Part shown: positions 27,573-34,071 of the stretch, piece by piece
Layout: each line of letters opens with the position of its first letter
Numbering within the stretch: position 1 is the first letter of the stretch
Virus record (IMG/VR): IMGVR_UViG_3300050343_000220
Coordinates: 1-64,000 of that record
DNA from: a virus
DNA length: 64,000 nucleotides
Reading direction: 5' to 3' (one strand)
Position numbers and translations under genes: made by a program
Notes under the pieces: model-generated
Seen by the model: the letters and a program-made list of their open reading frames with translations, nothing else
The model's database searches: none
Told to the model about the DNA's origin: nothing

Positions 27573-27584
27573 TACAATAGTAAT
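27573..27584 (+). promoter_or_regulatory. Candidate TACAATAG promoter element
   Basis: TACAATAGTAAT in the 59-base gap between the divergent endolysin and 27601 genes, 16-28 bases before the latter's ATG. Confidence 0.45.
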
Positions 27585-27600
27585 ACTTAGGGTTCTAATT

Positions 27601-27873
27601 ATGACCGCAGAAGAACGCAAACAATTCTGGCAATCAGTAGAAAGTGGAGACAATCCGCTTCTATCTGTAATGTCGGGCTTGGTTGAAAAGTGGGGAATGC
27701 CTGCAATCATCATGGCCCTAGGTGATGTTGCAGTAGTGCTTTCAGAAGATGCTATTGATGCAGACAATCTCACGCCAAATCAACGCGGCTTGATTATGAG
27801 CTGCTGCGCTCAGGTGTCAAATCTTAGTGACCTTATGCATGCAGAGATGGATCACATTGCAGCCAACCAATGA
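27601..27873 (+). CDS. Hypothetical protein
   Basis: A 90-residue helical protein with a central hydrophobic stretch (MPAIIMALGDVAVVL). Its stop overlaps the next start (ATGA). Lying next to the endolysin it could be involved in lysis, but it has no clear membrane segment. No family recognised. Confidence 0.55.
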   Translation: MTAEERKQFWQSVESGDNPLLSVMSGLVEKWGMPAIIMALGDVAVVLSEDAIDADNLTPNQRGLIMSCCAQVSNLSDLMHAEMDHIAANQ

Positions 27874-28007
27874 GCGACGAAGAAAAAGCCAATTGGCAAA
27901 AGATCAAAGATGTGATGGAAGAAAAAGGTACAACAGATAATTTCTTTTATAAACGTGCTTGTGCAATCGTTAGTGGTAAACCTGATCCTTTAGAACCGTT
28001 AAAATAA
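27870..28007 (+). CDS. Small hypothetical protein (45 aa)
   Basis: A 45-residue charged protein starting inside the stop of the 27601 gene (ATGA). It begins MSDEEKANWQKIKDVMEEKG and ends in PLEPLK. The coupling supports translation. Function unknown. Confidence 0.5.
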   Translation: MSDEEKANWQKIKDVMEEKGTTDNFFYKRACAIVSGKPDPLEPLK

Positions 28008-28028
28008 TAGAAGGATTATGTAGATAAC

Positions 28029-28325
28029 ATGGCTACATCTGCTCGCGTTAAGGCAAAGTGTAAAGCTTGTGCCCACAAAAAGAAGAAAGGTGCCATGAAG
28101 GGTGTAACTGTCAAGAGTGGCGGCAAGCTGTCAGTCAAGAAGGGTGCAGGCCTAACTAAAAAAGGTCGCGACAAAATTAACCGTGAAACCGGTAGTAATT
28201 TGCAAGCGCCTGCCCCTAATCCTAAAACCAAAAAAGATGCTGCTCGTCGTAAGTCATTCTGTGCACGATCTCGTGGATGGACAGGTGAACGAGGAAAAGC
28301 TGCTCGTAAAAGGTGGAACTGCTAA
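28029..28325 (+). CDS. Lysine/arginine-rich small protein (DUF6321-like)
   Basis: A 98-residue, very basic protein. CKACAHKKKKGAMKG at the start is followed by a stretch of the form KKGAGLTKKGRDKINRETGS and then SFCARSRGW, a pattern shared by small proteins of marine phages and some large eukaryotic viruses (DUF6321-like). The charge suggests DNA or RNA binding, perhaps in packaged DNA. It opens a run of basic genes with overlapping starts and stops. Confidence 0.65.
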   Translation: MATSARVKAKCKACAHKKKKGAMKGVTVKSGGKLSVKKGAGLTKKGRDKINRETGSNLQAPAPNPKTKKDAARRKSFCARSRGWTGERGKAARKRWNC

Positions 28326-28468
28326 TGCGTTTAGCCGGTCAAGTATGGTTTCCACCAGCAAATTTGCAAGGTGCAGGATGTGCCAAGCAACCTGAGACAT
28401 ATCCAGCTCAACCCAAGCAGGCTATGAGTCACGGCGATCAACGTAAACAAATACCCTTTAAATCATGA
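28325..28468 (+). CDS. Small hypothetical protein (47 aa)
   Basis: A 47-residue Gln/Pro-rich protein (MRLAGQVWFPPANLQGAGC at the start) whose ATG overlaps the previous stop (TAATG) and whose stop overlaps the next start (ATGA). No family recognised. Confidence 0.5.
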   Translation: MRLAGQVWFPPANLQGAGCAKQPETYPAQPKQAMSHGDQRKQIPFKS

Positions 28469-28647
28469 GTGACAAGAAATCAAAAGTTAATGAAGCTGGC
28501 AATTACACAATGCCAGGTATGCGTAAAAAACTATTTGCGCAAATTAAAGCGAGTGGTAAAGGAGGTAAGCCTGGTCAGTGGTCTGCTCGTAAAGCACAGA
28601 TGTTAGCCAAGCAATACAAAGCAAAAGGTGGGGGTTATAAGGACTAA
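28465..28647 (+). CDS. Small basic protein, DUF5872-like half domain
   Basis: A 60-residue basic protein with KSKVNEAGNYTMPGMRKKLF and then GKGGKPGQWSARKAQMLAKQ. The pattern recurs in proteins of phages and giant viruses (DUF5872-like). It overlaps both neighbours (ATGA at its start, TAATG at its end). Nucleic-acid binding is likely from charge; the role is unknown. Confidence 0.65.
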   Translation: MSDKKSKVNEAGNYTMPGMRKKLFAQIKASGKGGKPGQWSARKAQMLAKQYKAKGGGYKD

Positions 28648-28901
28648 TGGCTAAAGCAAAATCACAAAATTCTCTAGATAGTTGGACTAAAGAAGATTGG
28701 GGTACTAAGTCAGGTAAAAACAGTACTCAAGGTAAGAAAGCAACTGGTGAACGCTACCTGCCTAAGAAAGCTAGGGAAGCTTTGACTGATGAAGAGTATG
28801 CAAGAAGTACTGCTAAAAAACGTGCTGCTGCTCGTAAAGGTCAGCAGTTTAGTAAGCAACCTAAGGATGTTGCCAAGAAAACTTCTAAGCATCGTTCGTA
28901 A
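28647..28901 (+). CDS. Small basic protein, DUF5872-like half domain
   Basis: An 84-residue basic protein with SWTKEDWGTKSGKNS and GERYLPKKAREALTDEEYAR. In other viruses this pattern is joined to the one in the preceding gene, so the two genes may make one split functional unit. Coupled on both sides by TAATG overlaps. Confidence 0.65.
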   Translation: MAKAKSQNSLDSWTKEDWGTKSGKNSTQGKKATGERYLPKKAREALTDEEYARSTAKKRAAARKGQQFSKQPKDVAKKTSKHRS

Positions 28902-29137
28902 TGTCAAAAGAAACTCGCAAGCAAGCAAAAGGATTAGCTAAGGCATTTAAGAAAATGTCGCATGGCAAGAAAGGTGGAACAAAGGGAACGTTCACTGCTG
29001 CAGCAACAAAAGCTGGACATCCAGATACCCCAGAAGGACGTAAGGCTTATGCAAATGCTGTACTAAAAGATCCAGGTGCATCATCTAAAATGAAGAAGAA
29101 GGCAACCTTCTATAAAAACATTATCAATAAAGACTAA
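28901..29137 (+). CDS. Small lysine-rich protein
   Basis: A 78-residue protein with about one quarter Lys. It contains HGKKGGTKGTFTAAATKAGH and PEGRKAYANAVLKDP. It is the last of the basic set and overlaps the next start (TAATG). Likely nucleic-acid binding from charge; family uncertain. Confidence 0.6.
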   Translation: MSKETRKQAKGLAKAFKKMSHGKKGGTKGTFTAAATKAGHPDTPEGRKAYANAVLKDPGASSKMKKKATFYKNIINKD

Positions 29138-29514
29138 TGGCCGGTGCAATTACAATTACAGGACTGCATTCTTTTGAAGATCAATCAGGAGATCTTACGT
29201 TTGTAAGTCCTAAAACTACGGATCGTCCAGTTAATTACTTCAATGTCCCTAGATGGTGGTGGAACGGAGATAACACAATCTATGAGAGCTGCGTGCGTGT
29301 TGACAATAGTGACAATAGTCAGTCGGTTTACATCTCTGTTTCAGACTCCAACCCACATTTGAAGATTGAATGGACGGGCTCTGCTTATGTTTTTGACAGT
29401 GATGACAAACGAAAATACGTCGATCGGATTTTTGTTACCTCTGATGCCGCATTAAAAGTTGGCACTGACTACCGAGTACCTCTGCGTGGTGCAGCAATTA
29501 CAGCAGTTAGTTAG
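29137..29514 (+). CDS. Hypothetical beta-rich protein
   Basis: A 125-residue protein with many Trp, Tyr, Asp and Ser and alternating hydrophobic residues, suggesting a beta-sandwich. It is coupled to the basic gene set upstream, and its stop overlaps the GTG of the next gene. A minor virion protein is possible. Confidence 0.5.
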   Translation: MAGAITITGLHSFEDQSGDLTFVSPKTTDRPVNYFNVPRWWWNGDNTIYESCVRVDNSDNSQSVYISVSDSNPHLKIEWTGSAYVFDSDDKRKYVDRIFVTSDAALKVGTDYRVPLRGAAITAVS

Positions 29515-29786
29515 TGAGTAAAATTCTTTATTTGCATAGAACAGGAGATAACTCCTGCGTTTCCCACGACGGCTACATACAAATGGGAGCCATGTGCCAT
29601 TCAGTTGAGAGGCATATTGAATTAAATCCTCACGTCACCTGGGTAGAAACGCACTGGATACCGGACATATTTATGCACCGTTACAAACGAGCAACGTTTC
29701 AGGCGCATGAACGGGTGTCTGGTGGAAAGGACAGTATTGAAGCTAGGCCAGGCCACGAGACTTTTGAGTTTCAAACACCCAGATGA
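29514..29786 (+). CDS. Hypothetical protein
   Basis: A 90-residue protein with a GTG start overlapping the previous stop (TAGTG). Rich in His, Arg, Tyr and Cys in its middle (HDGYIQMGAMCHSVERHIEL). It could bind metal, but no family is recognised. Confidence 0.45.
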   Translation: MSKILYLHRTGDNSCVSHDGYIQMGAMCHSVERHIELNPHVTWVETHWIPDIFMHRYKRATFQAHERVSGGKDSIEARPGHETFEFQTPR

Positions 29787-29820
29787 AGGTGACCTCTATT
29801 GATAAGCACAGAGGACTTAA

Positions 29821-29880
29821 CTACGCTACGCTGGCTCCTATATACTGTTTATAAATAATAGATGTATAGGAGCTACGTAG
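29821..29880 (+). repeat. Non-coding inverted-repeat element
   Basis: Between genes, CTACG (29826-29830) and GCTCCTATA (29834-29842) are mirrored by TATAGGAGC (29865-29873) and CGTAG (29876-29880). The element resembles one at 60503-60606, with the same order of arms. The rest of the 175-base gap holds only the candidate promoter at 29933. Confidence 0.5.
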
Positions 29881-29932
29881 TATTAACGATATAGGTATAT
29901 AGAAAACCCCGTAGTTTGTGTAGCAAAGTAGT

Positions 29933-29944
29933 TACAATAAAATT
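29933..29944 (+). promoter_or_regulatory. Candidate TACAATA promoter element
   Basis: TACAATAAAATT, 17-29 bases before the ATG at 29962, after the inverted-repeat element. Confidence 0.4.
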
Positions 29945-29961
29945 AACTTAGATATATAACC

Positions 29962-30105
29962 ATGGGTATTATTGAGTCTCCAATTTTTTGGATTATTATT
30001 GCTGCTTCTAGTGAGATCATTGCACTGACTCCTTTGAAGTCAAACTCTGTTGTACAGCTAGTGCTTTCTGCAATCAATGCGATTAAGCCTGCAAAAAAGG
30101 CTTAA
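29962..30105 (+). CDS. Small membrane protein (47 aa)
   Basis: A 47-residue protein with a hydrophobic segment at residues 2-20 (GIIESPIFWIIIAASSEII) and a basic C-terminus (KPAKKA). One membrane helix is predicted. It has a candidate promoter and clear intergenic space upstream. A role in lysis or membrane change is possible but unproven. Confidence 0.55.
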   Translation: MGIIESPIFWIIIAASSEIIALTPLKSNSVVQLVLSAINAIKPAKKA

Positions 30106-30158
30106 GCAATATACCGTCAGACGGGAAATGGATTTACCAGTTCAATAGCCGCAGTCCA

Positions 30159-30359
30159 TTGGAAACTGTCAGACGGAAAATACAAGCAAAGAAATTTTAT
30201 ACAACTCTGCCGCACAAGATAAATGGTGCGGTGGAGGATTTTAAGCGTTCAACACCAGAGCCTGATCCTGAGCTGGATTGGAAATTTGAAGAGGTGGGAG
30301 AGTTTGGCCAAGACGGCTGGACAATTTCTTATACACACAAATCAAAGAAAGACAGTTAG
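30159..30359 (+). CDS. Hypothetical protein, start uncertain
   Basis: A 66-residue protein if it starts at the TTG at 30159, which has no ribosome binding site. The frame stays open back to 30087 with protein-like sequence (GKWIYQFNSRSP) but no ATG, GTG or TTG. The true start may be an unusual codon. Charged, Trp-containing sequence. Convergent with the SET gene, overlapping it by 4 bases. Confidence 0.4.
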   Translation: METVRRKIQAKKFYTTLPHKINGAVEDFKRSTPEPDPELDWKFEEVGEFGQDGWTISYTHKSKKDS

Positions 30360-30757
30360 TAGTCTCCGAAGTCGCATTCGTCATCTTCATATCCATAGTC
30401 AATAAAGATTTCTGAACCGGCTGGAATATCTTCTGTTGCATAGTGGCGCATGACTTCATTAACAGTGTCTAACTCGTAAGCAGCGTTGTTATTAGAAGAG
30501 TGATTATAAAGCGCAGCAAATCCGAAACCTAGGACAACATCACTTGCTCCTGGGTTGTCTGATGAATCGTAAGTATAACGAACAACAATATCTGCTTTTT
30601 TACGTAGCTCCTTCATTGTAAAAGTGCAGTAAGGTGACTCTTGCAATACATCATGCTTGGCAATAGCTTTATGGGCAAATACACCCCATCGATGAACATC
30701 AGAACTTGCAATAACTAAGTTCGGATTCAAAAAAAGTTCAGTGAGTTCTAAGTTCAT
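30356..30757 (-). CDS. SET domain protein (lysine methyltransferase-like)
   Basis: A 133-residue protein that is essentially one SET domain. RWGVFAHKAI (23-32) is the N-terminal S-adenosylmethionine-binding strand. GFGFAALYNHSSNNN (77-91) has the NH(S/x)xxxN core, and EIFIDYGY (116-123) has the likely catalytic Tyr121. SET proteins transfer methyl groups from S-adenosylmethionine to lysines, mostly in eukaryotes, with scattered cases in bacteria and viruses. The target here is unknown. It lies alone on the minus strand among late + strand genes. No post-SET cysteines are seen. Confidence 0.8.
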   Translation of the reverse strand: MNLELTELFLNPNLVIASSDVHRWGVFAHKAIAKHDVLQESPYCTFTMKELRKKADIVVRYTYDSSDNPGASDVVLGFGFAALYNHSSNNNAAYELDTVNEVMRHYATEDIPAGSEIFIDYGYEDDECDFGDY

Positions 30758-30809
30758 ATATCATTTAAATCTAATATGAGTCTACAGATATAATGAAATT
30801 TATGTGAGA

Positions 30810-30821
30810 TACAATAGATAA
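30810..30821 (+). promoter_or_regulatory. Candidate TACAATAG promoter element
   Basis: TACAATAGATAA, 22-34 bases before the ATG at 30844; one of the best copies of the repeated element. Confidence 0.45.
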
Positions 30822-30843
30822 AAAGCCTAGTGCATATGTGGTT

Positions 30844-31086
30844 ATGGTTGAGTCAATTGTCAGTGCAGGGCTAGCAGTTGTAACTGGAGGATTTATTTTA
30901 ACTTCTAGGATTAACAGTAAAATTGATAGCGTAGATAAACGTATTGATGAAGTAGAGCTGTGCATGGCACGCTCATATATATCAAAAGCAGATTTCGCTA
31001 CTACTTTAGAAAGAGTAGAAGCGCATATGATCCGCATAGAAGATAAGTTAGATGAACTTGTGTTAACTCAAACCAGGGGACGTTGA
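30844..31086 (+). CDS. Membrane-anchored coiled-coil protein
   Basis: About 80 residues (ATG at 30844; a GTG at 30838 is also possible). Residues 5-20 form a hydrophobic segment (VSAGLAVVTGGFIL), followed by a long charged helix with heptad spacing, probably a coiled coil. This layout fits spanin-like or holin-associated proteins, and the gene lies in the short-gene block after the endolysin. The function is inferred only from layout. Confidence 0.5.
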   Translation: MVESIVSAGLAVVTGGFILTSRINSKIDSVDKRIDEVELCMARSYISKADFATTLERVEAHMIRIEDKLDELVLTQTRGR

Positions 31087-31151
31087 TACTTAAATACACA
31101 CAAAGAACGCAGTCCCGTTACATTCGTAGTAAGTTCCTTAAATAAGAACGA

Positions 31152-31604
31152 ATGGGTATTGCTGAAGACTGGTCGGACCTACTGTTTGACCTCACTTGCT
31201 TATCTAAGCAAAGTGCCAAGCGAAGATTTAAAAAGTCAATTAAATATGGTTGGGGTGGCCTCTGTGGATACTGCAGATCAAACCGAGCAACCACTTTGGA
31301 TCACATCAAACCTAAGTCAAAAGGCGGAGATAGCTTACGAAGCAATCTGTTGCCTTGTTGTCTAAAATGTAATCACTCCAAAGGTACTGAGCCTTGGTTA
31401 GTATGGTTTAAACGCCAATCGTTCTATAACGAAGTAGCACAAGAATTAATTGAAGAATGGATTACAAACAAGAGATTTATTGAGGAAGAATTAGATGACC
31501 AACCAACTTACCATCGAACAACGGTTTGCTCTCACACGAGCAAGATACGAAGTAACTCGAATGAGCAGGCCAGCACTGGAAAAAACGGCCTTACGCCTGC
31601 TTAA
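31152..31604 (+). CDS. HNH endonuclease
   Basis: A 150-residue protein with a complete HNH motif: C38-x2-C41 (CGYC), D50-H51 (LDHIKPKSKGG), N65 and C70-x2-C73 with H75 (CLKCNHSKG). Two CxxC pairs bind a structural zinc; the DH...N...H residues form the metal-dependent active site. HNH proteins of this size act as homing nucleases or help the terminase in packaging. The last 36 codons overlap the next gene in another frame, and this tail looks non-conserved. Confidence 0.85.
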   Translation: MGIAEDWSDLLFDLTCLSKQSAKRRFKKSIKYGWGGLCGYCRSNRATTLDHIKPKSKGGDSLRSNLLPCCLKCNHSKGTEPWLVWFKRQSFYNEVAQELIEEWITNKRFIEEELDDQPTYHRTTVCSHTSKIRSNSNEQASTGKNGLTPA

Positions 31605-31830
31605 GTCACGGATGGAACAAAAGAACGGAGTTCAGCAAGCACTAATGTCTAGCGGCATCGTTTTTAAAATTGATGAGCAACAAGCTGGATTGCCGGAAAT
31701 CATTTCAGAAGAAACGTTCTGTGATCTATTAGAACTGTCAGTAGATAACTCAGAAGAGATGCCAACAGACATTATGGATGAAGGTTGGGAGGATGATGAT
31801 CTAGAAGATGATGGCCTGCAATTTGTTTAA
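31495..31830 (+). CDS. NblA-like protein (phycobilisome degradation adaptor candidate)
   Basis: A 111-residue protein. Residues 5-55 follow the two-helix pattern of NblA: LTIEQRFALTRARYEVTRMS, then a second helix with ALRLLKSRM, an Asn and a final ALM. NblA is a small adaptor that feeds phycobilisomes to the Clp protease. Host NblA is about 60 residues; this protein has an extra acidic tail (about 75-111, many Asp/Glu). Phage NblA is known in some cyanophages. Its first 110 bases overlap the HNH gene. The match is by pattern, not by search, so moderate confidence. Confidence 0.5.
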   Translation: MTNQLTIEQRFALTRARYEVTRMSRPALEKTALRLLKSRMEQKNGVQQALMSSGIVFKIDEQQAGLPEIISEETFCDLLELSVDNSEEMPTDIMDEGWEDDDLEDDGLQFV

Positions 31831-31863
31831 TTGAGCTAGACTTTAGTCAGTTAATTAATATCA

Positions 31864-32091
31864 ATGGAATATATTATTGGACCAGTATTGACATTGCTAC
31901 TTGCAATGAAATTTACTGATTATAGACAGAAAAACATTGAAAGTAAAGTAACTGCAGTGCAAGAGCAAATGGCACTTGTAGAAAAGACAATGGATCAGCG
32001 AGAGACTGAACTTCCAAAAAAACTTGTAGCAACCATGGTTCCGCTTGCAAAAGCTGTGAAGGTATTGAACCAGCAAGTAGGCATACAGTGA
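31864..32091 (+). CDS. Membrane-anchored coiled-coil protein
   Basis: A 75-residue protein with a hydrophobic N-terminus (residues 3-16, YIIGPVLTLLLAMKF) followed by a charged helical region. The layout resembles the 30844 gene. Its stop overlaps the GTG of the next gene (GTGA). Confidence 0.5.
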   Translation: MEYIIGPVLTLLLAMKFTDYRQKNIESKVTAVQEQMALVEKTMDQRETELPKKLVATMVPLAKAVKVLNQQVGIQ

Positions 32092-32270
32092 AAAAAGTCA
32101 AGCTTTTAAAGTACTTTAGAAAGTTCACTGATAATCCTCATCACTTAGCTGCTATATCAATGCTTCAGGCGGAACTACCCGATCATCTGTTGAGTAGGGA
32201 AGCTGACTGGATAGTATGCTTTGAAGCTGAAGAAGAATGTAAACAAGGGTTTCCAAAGTATAATAGATAA
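32088..32270 (+). CDS. Hypothetical small protein
   Basis: A 60-residue protein with GTG start overlapping the previous stop. Basic N-terminus and acidic, Cys-containing C-terminal half. No family recognised. Confidence 0.45.
   Translation: MKKVKLLKYFRKFTDNPHHLAAISMLQAELPDHLLSREADWIVCFEAEEECKQGFPKYNR
32259..32270 (+). promoter_or_regulatory. Candidate TATAATAG promoter element
   Basis: TATAATAGATAA overlaps the end of the previous gene, 19-31 bases before the GTG at 32290. Perfect -10 core plus the AGATAA extension. Confidence 0.45.
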
Positions 32271-32289
32271 GTATTAGTAGGAATCTATA

Positions 32290-32556
32290 GTGGTTGATAG
32301 AAGACGCTTACGTGCAGGTGATTCCTATACTCCAAAAAGTAGAGGACCTGCAATAGCTAAGCAGCGTGCTGCTCAATACAGATTTAATGCACAGCGTCAG
32401 CCATTCAGAACTGAGCAAAGTCCAGGTACAGGTGGCTTTGGATCAGGACTTGAAACACAAATTATGCGTAATCAAGAAGCTTCATATGACAAGGCAAGGT
32501 CTGAATCATATCGACCAGAAACATTTAAATATAAAAACGTTAGGCAACTTGATTGA
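32290..32556 (+). CDS. Hypothetical basic protein
   Basis: An 88-residue Arg/Gln/Tyr-rich protein with GTG start, preceded by a good candidate promoter. Last + strand gene of the late block; its end overlaps the convergent kinase-like gene by 17 bases. Function unknown. Confidence 0.5.
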   Translation: MVDRRRLRAGDSYTPKSRGPAIAKQRAAQYRFNAQRQPFRTEQSPGTGGFGSGLETQIMRNQEASYDKARSESYRPETFKYKNVRQLD

Positions 32557-33220
32557 TCTTTTGCAGGCGACTGAAACCTTGTTTAGCAAGATCCAAGCCT
32601 TGAGCAATATCGCCACCTTCGATGTAATCCATAACAGTGGCTCGTAGAATGTGCCCCATTTCAGGAATGCCTGCAGCTGCAAAACCTTCAGCAGTTACGT
32701 GAGTTAACCAAGCGGCTTTTTGTGAATCATCTTCCAGCTTCCCTGAAATACCAAAGTCAATTTGCATTGGCCTTCCAGTCATTTTGTTATACATAATGTT
32801 GCCATTATGCCTGTCTTCTAATTGAATCCCTTTAAGTGCCATCTGCCCAAGCTGTTGATTTACGCGAACAGCATCCATTCCGGTAGGGAAAGTATTTGGA
32901 TCTCCACGTAGTTCAAAGTTATCTCTGACGTCTTCCATTTCAATACGATTTCCAATACCTCCTTGGAATTTCTCTAGACCAGCAACTTTAGGCGCAATAC
33001 CCATTTCCGCAGCTATGGCTTGCATATTGACTTCGTTTTCAAGACTGCGCTCAAATATACTTTCATCCTTTTGAGTTTGCTTCATTACATTTCCAGGTGT
33101 GTCAGATTCATAAACAACACCATTAGCACCAGAACCAATAGGAGTAGTCCGGTTCGAAGCCAACTTCTGTTCTCTTAAATTCTCACCAAAAGCTCTAAAT
33201 AATTCACCCGCGTATCGCAT
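32540..33220 (-). CDS. Atypical protein kinase-like protein
   Basis: A 226-residue protein with the elements of the kinase fold in order. They are a glycine-rich loop (IGSGANGVVY, 28-37), a candidate ATP-binding Lys47, a helix-C Glu63, and a catalytic loop EDRHNGN with Asp136 and Asn141, using the DxHxxN spacing seen in aminoglycoside-phosphotransferase and RIO/Bud32-like kinases. The DFG triad is at 155-157 (QIDFGIS). All the residues needed for phosphate transfer seem present, though it is small. It could phosphorylate a host or virion protein or a small molecule. It has a candidate promoter and a gene-free upstream region. Confidence 0.65.
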   Translation of the reverse strand: MRYAGELFRAFGENLREQKLASNRTTPIGSGANGVVYESDTPGNVMKQTQKDESIFERSLENEVNMQAIAAEMGIAPKVAGLEKFQGGIGNRIEMEDVRDNFELRGDPNTFPTGMDAVRVNQQLGQMALKGIQLEDRHNGNIMYNKMTGRPMQIDFGISGKLEDDSQKAAWLTHVTAEGFAAAGIPEMGHILRATVMDYIEGGDIAQGLDLAKQGFSRLQKINQVA

Positions 33221-33244
33221 CTATCTATTACATAGTCTTTATCC

Positions 33245-33250
33245 ATTGTA
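33245..33250 (-). promoter_or_regulatory. Candidate promoter element for kinase-like gene
   Basis: On the minus strand TACAATGGATAAAG begins at 33250, 25 bases before the ATG at 33220. It is a close match to the element seen before the + strand late genes. Confidence 0.35.
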
Positions 33251-33263
33251 TAAATATAAAAAC

Positions 33264-33290
33264 ATAAAAAAAGACCCCCAATAGGGGGCC
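33264..33290 (-). terminator. Rho-independent terminator
   Basis: CCCCC (33275-33279) and GGGGG (33284-33288) form a stem with an AATA loop. On the minus strand it is followed by a run of T. It ends the secreted beta-barrel gene. Confidence 0.8.
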
Positions 33291-33303
33291 AATGTATTAA
33301 CTA

Positions 33304-33675
33304 TCAGAAGCGATAGATAGCACCTACTTTAGTGCCAAGTGCAAGATCATCAGAGTTAAACTCTTGATCAGCGGTGATGAATGAGACTTCACCATACAGA
33401 TTGAAGTCTTCGTTCAAGTCGGCTGAGATTCCGACTTTGCCAGATACTTCCGTTTGAGTATCAACGTCTTCAACATAAACAAATGCAGGGCCTGCCTGAA
33501 CATAGATCAGGACATCTTCACCTGCTTCAAATTCATAACCAGCGTGAACCTCGGTAATACCTGCTTCTAGATCCGTACCAAGCCAAGCAGCATTGTTCTC
33601 GACGTTTGCATAGGGGCCAGCAAAGGCAGGGGCAGAAAGGGCACACAATGCGCCTGCAGCAATAATAGATTTCAT
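33304..33675 (-). CDS. Secreted outer-membrane beta-barrel-like protein
   Basis: A 123-residue protein with a typical signal peptide (MKSIIAAGALCALSAPAFA, cleaved after residue 19). About eight amphipathic beta strands follow, and the last residue is Phe in GAIYRF, the usual signal for outer-membrane insertion. It looks like a small host-type porin or surface protein. Similar proteins are known in marine cyanophages; the role may be to change the infected cell's surface. Bounded by a promoter-like box upstream and a terminator downstream, so separately expressed. Confidence 0.7.
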   Translation of the reverse strand: MKSIIAAGALCALSAPAFAGPYANVENNAAWLGTDLEAGITEVHAGYEFEAGEDVLIYVQAGPAFVYVEDVDTQTEVSGKVGISADLNEDFNLYGEVSFITADQEFNSDDLALGTKVGAIYRF

Positions 33676-33721
33676 AATTACAGTTACTAAGTTATAGCGA
33701 TTAATACTTATCGCTTCAGTT

Positions 33722-33727
33722 ATTATA
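33722..33727 (-). promoter_or_regulatory. Candidate -10 box for the secreted protein gene
   Basis: TATAAT on the minus strand, starting at 33727 and followed by AACTG, 47 bases before the start at 33675. Confidence 0.35.
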
Positions 33728-33741
33728 TGAGTTAAATAAAC

Positions 33742-33770
33742 AAAAAAAGACCCCCGCTGATAAGCGAGGG
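33742..33770 (-). terminator. Rho-independent terminator
   Basis: A stem of 8 positions with one mismatch (33751-33758 with 33763-33770), a GATA loop, and a T run on the minus strand. It closes the DUF4278-like gene. Confidence 0.75.
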
Positions 33771-33791
33771 ACAGAAATATAATTGTATATA

Positions 33792-33974
33792 TTAGTGGCA
33801 GTAACTAACACCACGATAAGTAAAACAACCGTGATGTTCTTGTACGTCTGTTGATTTGATTGTGGGAATGCCACGGTAGCGTGTTTCAGACAGACGATGA
33901 ACACGGAGTTCATTCTGTGCACGACGGTATTCTTTACGTGCATTTTCGACAGCACGAGCTTGTATTTGGGTCAT
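33792..33974 (-). CDS. Small protein with DUF4278-like C-terminus
   Basis: A 60-residue protein if it starts at the ATG at 33974, which has a GGAG site 6 bases upstream; an ATG at 33986 is also in frame. The N-terminal half is a charged helix. The second half has two YRG motifs (RYRGIPT and YRGVSY), a pattern of the cyanobacterial DUF4278 family. Function unknown. Confidence 0.5.
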   Translation of the reverse strand: MTQIQARAVENARKEYRRAQNELRVHRLSETRYRGIPTIKSTDVQEHHGCFTYRGVSYCH

Positions 33975-34071
33975 TGGAAACTCCATAGTGAGGTGGTAAG
34001 TTTCCCGTTCCTTCCCTCCATTCATGAGGTACTTGCGTCCCCTTATGTGAGGGGATGAACGTATTTATATT

